Assembly: GCA_047615875.1 (NCBI GenBank)
Contig: JBLHGU010000147.1
Span: 1-11,942, forward strand
DNA length: 11,942 bases
Direction: 5' to 3'
From: JBLHGU01 sp047615875
GTDB lineage: Bacteria; Pseudomonadota; Gammaproteobacteria; Arenicellales; CAJQKF01
Part shown: in pieces, positions 1-6,155 of the stretch
Layout of the letters: every line of letters begins with the position of its first letter
How positions within the stretch are numbered: position 1 is the first letter of the stretch
Translations under genes and position numbers: made by a program
Notes under the pieces: model-generated
What the model saw: only the letters and a program-made list of their open reading frames with translations
The model's database searches: none
Told to the model about the DNA's origin: nothing

Positions 1-32
1 GAATGATGGCGACAGGCCATCTCTTGGCGACC

Positions 33-87
33 GCCGATGCCATCGTTTCCAGTCGCCCTACGGGCTCCTTACAACGATGGCATCGGC
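33..87. repeat. Long perfect inverted repeat (15 bp arms) with nested hairpin
   Basis: Arms at 33-47 and 73-87 are exact reverse complements (GCCGATGCCATCGTT and its complement). The 25 nt between them contains a second small stem, GCCC-TAC-GGGC, so the whole folds as a nested hairpin or cruciform. Just upstream, GATGGC (5-10) and GCCATC (16-21) form another perfect 6 bp stem. No T-tract follows on either strand, so an ordinary intrinsic terminator is unlikely. It resembles a dispersed intergenic palindromic repeat (REP/BIME-like), but only one copy lies in this window. The rest of 88-289 shows nothing I can name. Confidence 0.7.
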
Positions 88-289
88 CAATCAATTGAGG
101 CGACAACTATCCTGACACAGGGGGGTCATGATCTCTCAATCTGCCCGTATTACTTATCTCACACACCATTAACGCCCTTAACTGGTTGAATTTCGAATAG
201 CGGACAGAGCAGTAGTCGTCACGAAGAAAATTCATAAATACGTCACATTGAGCACGTTCTCACTAGTTCTCAAATAATTGTACTAAGTA

Positions 290-622
290 CTACCCAGTCT
301 GATCGTCAATTTTTGCATTAGGTGAATTTTTAACCACTGAGGCGATTCCATTGTCTCTTGCCTTCGTCGTATCGTATCTTTCACTAACGCCGACTATCTG
401 TCCGTTTGTAGCCTTCAGATTGAACATAAACTTCTCTTTGCTTTCCTTACGTTCAAATCGTTTATCAACTTGAGAATTGCGTTGGACTGATGCAACACCG
501 TTCATAGCTGAAGCCTTGGTTTTATATCCTTGACTGGCCAAAATTACCTGGCCATTAGAGGCTTTCAAGCGAAATCGAGTTTCCCCACCTTTATCAGTAT
601 AAATTTCAAATTTTCCGGGCAT
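290..622 (-). CDS. YegP-like protein with two DUF1508 repeats
   Basis: This 110-residue protein has two tandem copies of the short YegP/DUF1508 (COG3422) unit, at about residues 4-50 and 62-100. Each copy has a beta-rich F-x-L-K-A-(S/T)-N-G-Q core (residues 18-25 and 68-75) followed by a segment ending in N-G-(V/I)-A-S-V. The length equals that of E. coli YegP, as I recall it. The family is widespread in proteobacteria and its molecular role is unknown; small basic cytoplasmic proteins of this type are sometimes linked to stress. The start is supported by an AGGAG box (complement of 632-636) 9 nt upstream. It appears monocistronic, with gene-free stretches on both sides. Family assignment is firm; function is not known. 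Confidence 0.9.
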   Translation of the reverse strand: MPGKFEIYTDKGGETRFRLKASNGQVILASQGYKTKASAMNGVASVQRNSQVDKRFERKESKEKFMFNLKATNGQIVGVSERYDTTKARDNGIASVVKNSPNAKIDDQTG

Positions 623-900
623 GGCTTTTAACTCCTATGTGCTAGAGAGTTTGATTAGGTTAGAGTTTCTATATCCGACTTGAGTATGTGACTGCTGAAT
701 TGATTTGTAAAGCAACCGGCGATAGGTTATGCATACCGACCTACCTGGTCATTATCGCGACCTTCGAATTTGTGCCAGGGTGTGGCATTCACGATCTATG
801 TTTCAGTCCCCGTTCTAGGCAAATGACATTCTTCTCTAACAACAACTCAGGGGTGTTATTCACCACGGTTTTAACAAGGAAAAAATGTTAATTCTACTAC
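623..900. other. Non-coding stretch between divergent yegP-like and nitroreductase genes
   Basis: About 280 bp with no convincing gene. It holds the ribosome-binding site of the yegP-like gene at its left end and leads into the nitroreductase promoter at its right. The only open frame (688-891, plus strand, 67 codons) has no clear ribosome-binding site, an unlikely composition (many Cys, Phe and Thr in no pattern) and no recognisable family. A promoter for the yegP-like gene must lie here, but I cannot pick its boxes with confidence. Confidence 0.5.
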
Positions 901-927
901 TTGAAAAGTTTAACGTTTAACTATAAT
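901..927 (+). promoter_or_regulatory. Candidate sigma-70 promoter for the nitroreductase-marR unit
   Basis: TTGAAA (901-906) matches the -35 consensus at five of six positions, and TATAAT (922-927) is a perfect -10 box. The spacing is 15 bp, shorter than the usual 16-18, so activity may be modest or depend on DNA bending. The -10 box lies exactly in the spacer of the large palindrome at 907-945, so a bound repressor would block it. It lies about 40 bp upstream of the nitroreductase start. Confidence 0.6.
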
Positions 928-945
928 ATGGTTAAACGTTAAACT
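907..945. promoter_or_regulatory. Operator-like palindrome of four heptamers, probable MarR site
   Basis: Two perfect 15 bp arms (907-921 and 931-945) are separated by a 9 bp spacer, TATAATATG. Each arm is itself a tandem heptamer: GTTTAAC twice on the left, then its reverse complement GTTAAAC twice on the right. The symmetry, the placement over the -10 box and the MarR-family gene in the same transcript suggest an autoregulatory operator. The four half-sites could hold two dimers. One further GTTAAAC, in the palindrome GGTTAAACC (2694-2702), lies downstream of marR and is probably coincidental. The repeat is seen directly; the regulator assignment is inferred. Confidence 0.75.
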
Positions 946-957
946 ATATATCAAATC

Positions 958-963
958 AGGTGA
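958..963 (+). promoter_or_regulatory. Ribosome-binding site deciding the nitroreductase start
   Basis: AGGTGA sits 5 nt before the ATG at 969. An in-frame GTG at 960 lies inside this box and is therefore not the likely start. Confidence 0.7.
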
Positions 964-968
964 CTATC

Positions 969-2123
969 ATGAATAGAAGGAAGTTTCTAAATATTGCCGG
1001 GTCTTCAGCTGTGATTGTCGCTGCCACAGGTGTAGGAATAGGTGCATTTGTCTCCACACGAACTCCGAAGTCTGCTCTGTTTCCGTGGGAACAAGCAGGA
1101 TCACAATACTCAGATCCGATACGTAATGCCTTGTCTTATGCAATTCTGGCGCCAAATCCACACAATCGCCAACCCTGGGTGGTTGATTTGATTAGTCCAA
1201 CCGAAGCCGTATTGACTTGTGATTTAGCCCGATTGTTACCAGAAACCGATCCATTCAGTCGGCAAATTGTTATCGGTTTGGGATGTTTTCTTGAACTTTT
1301 TGCTCAGGCGGCAAGCCACAACAATCATCGGGCACAAATTACATTGTTCCCAGAGGGTGAATCTGGTGAACAGCTAAATAACGAACCTATTGCGCATTTA
1401 AAGCTCATAGAAGATGCCCAGATAAATCCCGATCCATTGTTTCTGCACACGCTTGGCCGACGCACTAATCGCAATGCATATGATATGACGCGCGAAATTG
1501 CCGAGCAGAGCCTGGCCGAAATCAGCTCAATAGCCGACCCTGGAGTTAACGTAAATGGTGTAGTGAAAGGAAAGTTACTACAGGACTTACGCGTTCTTAC
1601 CCGGGATGCGCTCCGTGATGAAGTTCTGGACCCTCCAGCATTTCGTGAAAGCGTCGATTTAATGCGTATCGGGCGCGCGGAAATCGAGGCCAATCCAGAT
1701 GGAATATCTTTAGGCGGCGCGTTTCTCGAAACGTTGAGTCTTGTTGGCGTACTAAACCGCGAAGAGCTTGCCGATCCCGATTCCAGCGCGTTTAAAGTGG
1801 GTCTTGATATGGTCGACGAACAGGCGTTGACCTCAATGGGGTTTGTATGGATCAATACTATGGGTAATGGGCGACGAGAACAGATTGCAGCTGGCCGTAA
1901 TTACCTTCGTGTTGCCTTACGTGTTACCAGCCTGGGTCTGGCCATGCAACCCATGAGTCAGGCCTTGCAGGAATATACCGCGATGCAAGTTTATTACAGG
2001 AAGGTTCATTCCATGCTGACAGATGGCGATGACGAACGTATACAGATGTTGGCTCGATTGGGATATGCTGAGAGCATCTCTCCATCACCGCGATGGGCGT
2101 TAACAACCAGGATAAAAGCTTAG
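969..2123 (+). CDS. Tat-exported Acg-type nitroreductase (FMN oxidoreductase)
   Basis: Predicted 384 aa. The N-terminus has a twin-arginine motif (N-R-R-K-F-L, residues 2-7) and a hydrophobic stretch to about residue 28, so a folded, cofactor-loaded protein is probably exported to the periplasm. The mature part resembles the Acg family of FMN-binding nitroreductase-like proteins. It has the N-P-H-N-R-Q-P-W motif (63-70), the usual FMN-contacting N-x-Q-P-W, and the G-R-R-T-N-R-N motif (163-169). Substrate is unknown; candidates are quinones, nitro compounds or other electron acceptors, and some Acg relatives have lost catalytic activity and only hold flavin. The next gene, a MarR regulator, starts 3 bp after the stop, so the two are co-transcribed. 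Expression is probably controlled by the operator at 907-945. Confidence 0.85.
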   Translation: MNRRKFLNIAGSSAVIVAATGVGIGAFVSTRTPKSALFPWEQAGSQYSDPIRNALSYAILAPNPHNRQPWVVDLISPTEAVLTCDLARLLPETDPFSRQIVIGLGCFLELFAQAASHNNHRAQITLFPEGESGEQLNNEPIAHLKLIEDAQINPDPLFLHTLGRRTNRNAYDMTREIAEQSLAEISSIADPGVNVNGVVKGKLLQDLRVLTRDALRDEVLDPPAFRESVDLMRIGRAEIEANPDGISLGGAFLETLSLVGVLNREELADPDSSAFKVGLDMVDEQALTSMGFVWINTMGNGRREQIAAGRNYLRVALRVTSLGLAMQPMSQALQEYTAMQVYYRKVHSMLTDGDDERIQMLARLGYAESISPSPRWALTTRIKA

Positions 2124-2126
2124 CTA

Positions 2127-2573
2127 ATGTCTCGAAAAGGTCAAGATTCGTCTATGTTTCAATTTTTCACCGAGATAGGCATCATCGAGCAACTGTCGCG
2201 TGCAAAACTTGAACGTGCGTTACCTGATGATTTGAAGGTTTCTCAGTTTGCTGTGCTCAACCATTTGGTTCGGCTGCCTGGTAGTTGGAGTCCTGTAAGA
2301 CTTGCGAACGCTTTTCAGGTAACCAAGGCTGCGATGACTAACACGTTGCAAAGGCTTGATTCCTTAGGTTTGGTAAAGATTATAAGTGATCCTAACGATG
2401 GTAGAGGCAAGCTGGTAAGTTTGAGCAGTGCGGGACGTGATATGCGCGAGAAATGTATTGGCAACCTTAGTCCACTCCTTGCTGAGATGGAAAAAGAACT
2501 CAGTAAACAGAAGTTTTTAATTGCCCTACCGTTTCTCGAGGAGGTGCGAAAATATCTGGATGAACACCGGTAA
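2127..2573 (+). CDS. MarR-family transcriptional regulator
   Basis: This 148 aa protein has the usual MarR length and layout: an N-terminal dimerisation helix (about 10-30), a winged helix-turn-helix (about 38-100) with the recognition helix near 64-80, and a C-terminal dimerisation helix. The wing motif D-P-N-D-G-R-G-K (88-95) followed by L-S-S-A-G (99-103) matches the family pattern D-P-x-D-x-R and L-T-x-x-G. It starts 3 bp after the nitroreductase stop, with only a weak AGGATAA box; an in-frame ATG at 2154 is an alternative. MarR proteins usually bind palindromes over their own promoter and release DNA on binding a phenolic or oxidising ligand. The heptamer palindrome at 907-945 is the obvious target. 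The ligand is unknown. Confidence 0.9.
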   Translation: MSRKGQDSSMFQFFTEIGIIEQLSRAKLERALPDDLKVSQFAVLNHLVRLPGSWSPVRLANAFQVTKAAMTNTLQRLDSLGLVKIISDPNDGRGKLVSLSSAGRDMREKCIGNLSPLLAEMEKELSKQKFLIALPFLEEVRKYLDEHR

Positions 2574-2916
2574 GGTGCCGAGTTCTAACCGACCCTACAT
2601 TTTCAAATCGACGTTTTCACGCGGGTAAATATAGAGTGCTTATCGGAAAAAGTTAGAAATTTGCAACATGCTATCGGACATATCTATTAGTCGGGTTAAA
2701 CCAGAAATAAGCTAGTTAGCTTCCAAGTGGATTTTGTACCAGAGTTACGTCGCCGAGAAAGCTTTGCCACGATTTACATGTAATGAAATGCCTATGTCAT
2801 CGTCCAGTGTTAGATAACGAGCGATACCGTTTCGTCTTTCGGTATTACTCGTTGGTGGTCGGTGTTGCTTTGTTCTTCAAGCGAGTGTATGAACGGTCGA
2901 GAATCTGATCTGCTGA
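2574..2916. other. Gene-free convergent intergenic region
   Basis: About 340 bp between the marR stop and the cupin stop on the other strand. It contains the stem-loop at 2816-2853, a short palindrome AAGCTA-GT-TAGCTT (2709-2722) and GGTTAAACC (2694-2702). A 41-codon frame (2783-2908, plus strand) spans the stem-loop but has no ribosome-binding site and no recognisable similarity. I see nothing else. Confidence 0.5.
2816..2853. terminator. Long stem-loop, possible transcription end between convergent genes
   Basis: Arms at 2816-2829 and 2840-2853 pair at 12 of 14 positions, with one G-T wobble among the other two, around a 10 nt loop (TTTCGTCTTT). The DNA downstream on the plus strand is rich in T and G (ggtgttgctttgttctt) but lacks a clean T-tract, and the minus strand has none. 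A weak terminator or RNA-stabilising hairpin for either convergent unit is plausible. Confidence 0.4.
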
Positions 2917-3468
2917 CTAAGTTTCTTTTAACAGAATTTTGTTGCTTTCTTCAAAAGCCGCCCGGGTATTCTCAATGTTATAGGGTGCCTCGCTGAATGT
3001 TTCCATATCCCACTCGCTGCGTGGGGCCTCGAAAAAGTCTCCACCGTAAATATGCAATGCGGATGTGAGTTTAAGATCCGGGTTATGCACACTGTGAATA
3101 ATGTCTTCGCCAAGCTTTGCAACATCACCTCGTTCCATCATTTTGATGCCATGTTGTGTCAGGCTATCATGATCCCTTCTGTAGAAGGTATTTTCCTCAC
3201 GCCCGTCATAAATGCCAATCGCTGCCCACATACAATGATTATGTGGGTAAAGAGTCATGGTAGGCGCCCATACTATATTTAATATGGTTAGGTCTGGCGC
3301 GTGATAGAGGGTGTTAAGTCCACCTAAAGTGGGTTCACCTAAAGTTTTAATGATATCGGTAGGAGAAGAGACAGCTTCCCGGGCTAGCTCTGCTATGGCT
3401 TCATGAGCATCAGTTTCTTTTAATGCCGATCGGCAATTGTCTATAAATTGTTCGAGTTCAAAAGTCAT
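2917..3468 (-). CDS. Cysteine-dioxygenase-like cupin metalloenzyme
   Basis: Predicted 183 aa single-domain cupin. The metal site is visible as P-H-N-H (His76 and His78), followed by the W-A-A-I-G-I-Y-D-G strand (81-89), with a third ligand probably His125 in E-D-I-I-H-S-V-H-N (121-129). The usual cupin Glu ligand is not in its place, so this is a three-His iron site as in thiol dioxygenases. It fits the cysteine dioxygenase / 3-mercaptopropionate dioxygenase group, including the COG5553-type predicted metal-dependent enzymes. These use Fe(II) and O2 to oxidise a thiol to a sulfinate, but the substrate here is not determinable. The start is backed by GGAGA (complement of 3476-3480), 7 nt upstream. 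It is the last gene of the leftward unit, 48 bp after the ProC-like gene. Confidence 0.75.
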   Translation of the reverse strand: MTFELEQFIDNCRSALKETDAHEAIAELAREAVSSPTDIIKTLGEPTLGGLNTLYHAPDLTILNIVWAPTMTLYPHNHCMWAAIGIYDGREENTFYRRDHDSLTQHGIKMMERGDVAKLGEDIIHSVHNPDLKLTSALHIYGGDFFEAPRSEWDMETFSEAPYNIENTRAAFEESNKILLKET

Positions 3469-3516
3469 GGAAATATCTCCAGGGTTGAAATTGGCTTTCC
3501 GCCGATTAAGAATCTA

Positions 3517-4287
3517 CTAGTAGGGTTTCGATAATCGAGATTGTACGCTACTCATTACTTCGCTCCAGGCTTTTATTGCATTGTTGGCTTCGAACATGTT
3601 TAGACCATGTTCAGTTAGTCCACCTGGCAGTCGTAATTCATCCGAAAGCTCTAAAGTGCTTCTGTCTCTGCGGTGCTGGTCGATTGATGCGGTGGCTTTA
3701 AACATGTGGTCAATCAAATCTCGGGCCTGAGTCGCCGGAACCTTATTGTCTTCCAGCCACTTTACGGATTCTGCCTGCAATGCTAGTACCCAGCCATAAT
3801 AGGCGCCAAGTACAGAGCAGGCCTCAAATTGCTGTTCGTTGTCAAGGATTACTACCGGTCCAAAACATTCCATCCATTTCATGGCATTTTCATTGGCAGG
3901 AAATGCTGGCACCGGGCTTTGGCCAATCATGGCGCTATTGGTGGGCATACATAGTACTGCTGTAGCCGGGCTTACTAAGTTATTTAGGGTTTCGAGATTG
4001 ACTCCGGCGGCCACTGAAATAACCAACTGATCTTCTGTAAACGTTATCTCATTAAGGGCTTCCTCAACCTGAGCTGGTCGTGGAGCCAATAATATAGTTT
4101 GTGCATTTTCAGCAACCTCCGCATTAGTACTGGCGATATCATGTCCGTAGCGTTCCGACAGATGCTCAGCTGGCATTTTCCCCCGCGGGGACAGTAGTAT
4201 TTTAAGCTTAGGGTGACTTCGCATAATGCCATTTACTAAGTGAATGCAAAATTCACCCACGCCTATAATACCTAATTGATAATTCAT
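3517..4287 (-). CDS. Pyrroline-5-carboxylate reductase-like NAD(P)-dependent enzyme
   Basis: Predicted 256 aa. The N-terminal Rossmann fold shows I-I-G-V-G-E-F (7-13), the S-V-A-A-G-V strand (91-96), and M-P-T-N-S-A-M-I-G-Q (114-123), which matches the ProC pattern M-P-N-T-P-A. The C-terminal dimerisation domain carries L-P-G-G-L-T-E-H-G-L (220-229), matching the ProC signature S-P-G-G-T-T. Family membership is therefore clear, but the Asn-Thr-Pro of the substrate loop is changed to Thr-Asn-Ser. It also sits in a non-proline operon, so it may reduce a different cyclic imine or a keto compound. It starts 9 bp after the mutase-like gene stop, with a weak AGAG box within that gap. I would not name it proC. 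Confidence 0.8.
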   Translation of the reverse strand: MNYQLGIIGVGEFCIHLVNGIMRSHPKLKILLSPRGKMPAEHLSERYGHDIASTNAEVAENAQTILLAPRPAQVEEALNEITFTEDQLVISVAAGVNLETLNNLVSPATAVLCMPTNSAMIGQSPVPAFPANENAMKWMECFGPVVILDNEQQFEACSVLGAYYGWVLALQAESVKWLEDNKVPATQARDLIDHMFKATASIDQHRRDRSTLELSDELRLPGGLTEHGLNMFEANNAIKAWSEVMSSVQSRLSKPY

Positions 4288-4296
4288 GAATCGACT

Positions 4297-6090
4297 CTAA
4301 CGATGTGGTTTGGAAATTGATTGTGGATTGCCCAGCAGGGACAACATTTCATCTATGTCGGTGCAGGGGATAGCGCCCATAGCCTCTAATTGAGGTTGAA
4401 CATCGACTGGTAGATCTGAAGAATTGGCTTCATCGGAAACCTGGTTCAGTTTGCCACCGATGTATACTGGAATATAGCTGATGCCCTTAATATGTAAATT
4501 CTTTTTAAGTTCTTGAATATAATTTAGTGCCACGCCATTATAAGTGCTGATTGCGATTACATCGACGCCTTGATTGTGAGCCAACTCTGCCAGATCATCA
4601 GGATCTGTGCAAACGCCACCATCGACAATTTTTATATCCAGATCTGAAAATACGTGTTCAAGTAAAATTTTTCCATATTCATGCACATCCGTTGTAACTG
4701 TGCAGATGGTCAGGTTTTTATCTAGCAAAATTTGCCGGGTTTCTGCAGATATGCATGATGTGAAAGATCTGGCGTGACGCCTGATATCTCTAAGGGTTGT
4801 TGACTCAACTACCGGTTGGCGTTGTTCTGAGTCAATCAGTTTGCCGGGACCATATAGTTTTTCCAGCTTGCGTGCGCCGATTCTTCGCATGGCCAGGAGC
4901 ATTTCAAATGGATTGCCGGTGTCAATGCCTGATTGCGCCAGGCCGTTAAGAACATTCGCGTGAAATTGTCGACCACCAATGAGAATTTTCTCCGCCAGAT
5001 TCTCCGCCTCCTGAACGTCTATAAGCGGCTGCATGCCGGGACTGTGGGAAATCATACGATTGGCGAATAGATGTGCCTCAACTACTTCCGCGATGCTCGG
5101 TATCCGAATAGCTTCTGTTACGGGAACGGGATTAATGGCATGCCCGGATGGATACAGCCGTTGCAACATAATATCGACGCCCAGATAGTTGGCAAGGCTG
5201 GCAAAGTTGCCAGATAACTCCGCTTCGTAGGAGGTTGTATTGCCGTATATCATAGTGCCGGGATGCTTGCTGTTTTTGGTTAAGGCTATGCCAAATGCGA
5301 GTCTGGTTAGTGGCTCTGAATAGGTATGACCAAAGCAGTGACCGGTAACGCCGCCGAGTAAGTCTTCGACTACGGTTTGTTCCAGCATAACCGCGCCCAG
5401 TGCACAGGTCATATCTGAAAACAGCGCGGCGAATCCGTCATCCAGATTGGAGTGCACAATGATGGGCACGGGTTGCTGGGCACACAGTGCGATGGCCTTT
5501 ATAGTTTGAGCTGTGATGAAAACATCGTCATCGTAGTCTGGTAAGCGAAATGTGAAGTATTGGCCCAGATTGCCAATGCTGGTTGCACCGGCTTTTAAAG
5601 CATTACGGGTATTCTCAAGTGCTGCGGGCATTCCCATCACAAAATCACCAAAATGGGGTGCCACCGGAGCGCTATCTGTTAATTCGAGAAATTCGTCTGC
5701 GTGCCCCAGGATTAAGCCGGTGCCGCGCGCGCGCTCCTGACGATCTTGTTCGGCGTAGCCCATACTCCAGTCAAGACACAGTCCGTAGCGGTCGATGCCA
5801 TAGCCTTGTTCGCCAAGTTGCTCGTGTATTTCGCGATAAGCTCGAACGCTTTGTTGCAGACTCCGATAGCCAATTTGTCCATGCAGCATAATATGGCCAT
5901 TGGCAGCCTGGCGTTGCTTGTACTGGTATTCGCTAGAAACTGACTGATGTTGCAGAAATGGGCAGCCACCCAGTATTGGACCTATAGCTTTCGCTTCTGT
6001 CAGCAGAGTCGATACGTTGGGTAGATCAATTTCAGGAAAAATATCCCGGCGATTTAAAGTTTCAGTTTGGGCGGGCATAAATATTGCCAT
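4297..6090 (-). CDS. Cobalamin-binding mutase-like fusion protein (glutamate-mutase-like)
   Basis: Predicted 597 aa in two parts. The C-terminal ~140 residues form a B12-binding Rossmann domain of the base-off/His-on type: D-V-H-E-Y-G (468-473, lower axial ligand His470), S-T-Y-N-G (515-519) and the I-G-G-K-L turn (544-548). The N-terminal ~430 residues look like a TIM-barrel catalytic domain, with alternating hydrophobic strands and a conserved-looking core around residues 145-285. The length equals a GlmE subunit fused to a GlmS subunit of methylaspartate (glutamate) mutase. I see no close match to GlmE motifs, however, so the rearranged substrate may differ. A radical-based carbon-skeleton rearrangement with adenosylcobalamin is the best inference; a corrinoid methyltransferase is less likely. 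No good ribosome-binding site precedes either the first ATG (6090) or the ATG four codons on (6078). First gene of the leftward unit. Confidence 0.7.
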   Translation of the reverse strand: MAIFMPAQTETLNRRDIFPEIDLPNVSTLLTEAKAIGPILGGCPFLQHQSVSSEYQYKQRQAANGHIMLHGQIGYRSLQQSVRAYREIHEQLGEQGYGIDRYGLCLDWSMGYAEQDRQERARGTGLILGHADEFLELTDSAPVAPHFGDFVMGMPAALENTRNALKAGATSIGNLGQYFTFRLPDYDDDVFITAQTIKAIALCAQQPVPIIVHSNLDDGFAALFSDMTCALGAVMLEQTVVEDLLGGVTGHCFGHTYSEPLTRLAFGIALTKNSKHPGTMIYGNTTSYEAELSGNFASLANYLGVDIMLQRLYPSGHAINPVPVTEAIRIPSIAEVVEAHLFANRMISHSPGMQPLIDVQEAENLAEKILIGGRQFHANVLNGLAQSGIDTGNPFEMLLAMRRIGARKLEKLYGPGKLIDSEQRQPVVESTTLRDIRRHARSFTSCISAETRQILLDKNLTICTVTTDVHEYGKILLEHVFSDLDIKIVDGGVCTDPDDLAELAHNQGVDVIAISTYNGVALNYIQELKKNLHIKGISYIPVYIGGKLNQVSDEANSSDLPVDVQPQLEAMGAIPCTDIDEMLSLLGNPQSISKPHR

Positions 6091-6155
6091 GTACGTGAGA
6101 GTAGGGTATCAAGATACACTAAAATCTGAATTTTCAAATACCCCTGGTTAAAGTT
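6091..6155. promoter_or_regulatory. 65 bp divergent promoter region with inverted repeats
   Basis: Both three-gene units must start from this short gap. It holds the perfect palindrome GTATC-AA-GATAC (6106-6117). A wider inverted pair, GGGTAT (6104-6109) and ATACCC (6138-6143), encloses an AT-rich core, AAAATCTGAATTTT. I cannot choose -10 and -35 boxes with confidence. A shared regulator binding here would switch both units together, but no regulator gene lies next to them. The repeats are seen directly; the role is inferred. Confidence 0.45.

Noticed and set aside
688..891. Plus-strand 67-codon open frame upstream of the nitroreductase
   Set aside because: No convincing ribosome-binding site, no family resemblance, and its end runs towards the regulated promoter; best explained as chance.
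1325..1855. Long minus-strand frame inside the nitroreductase gene
   Set aside because: Antisense shadow of a well-supported gene; Ser/Arg-rich with no domain.
2810..2816. GTTAGAT, which matches the integron core-site pattern GTTRRRY
   Set aside because: No partner RYYYAAC at a suitable distance, no integrase and no cassette layout; chance match.
2783..2908. 41-codon plus-strand frame with a hydrophobic middle
   Set aside because: No ribosome-binding site, overlaps the stem-loop, and no recognisable similarity.
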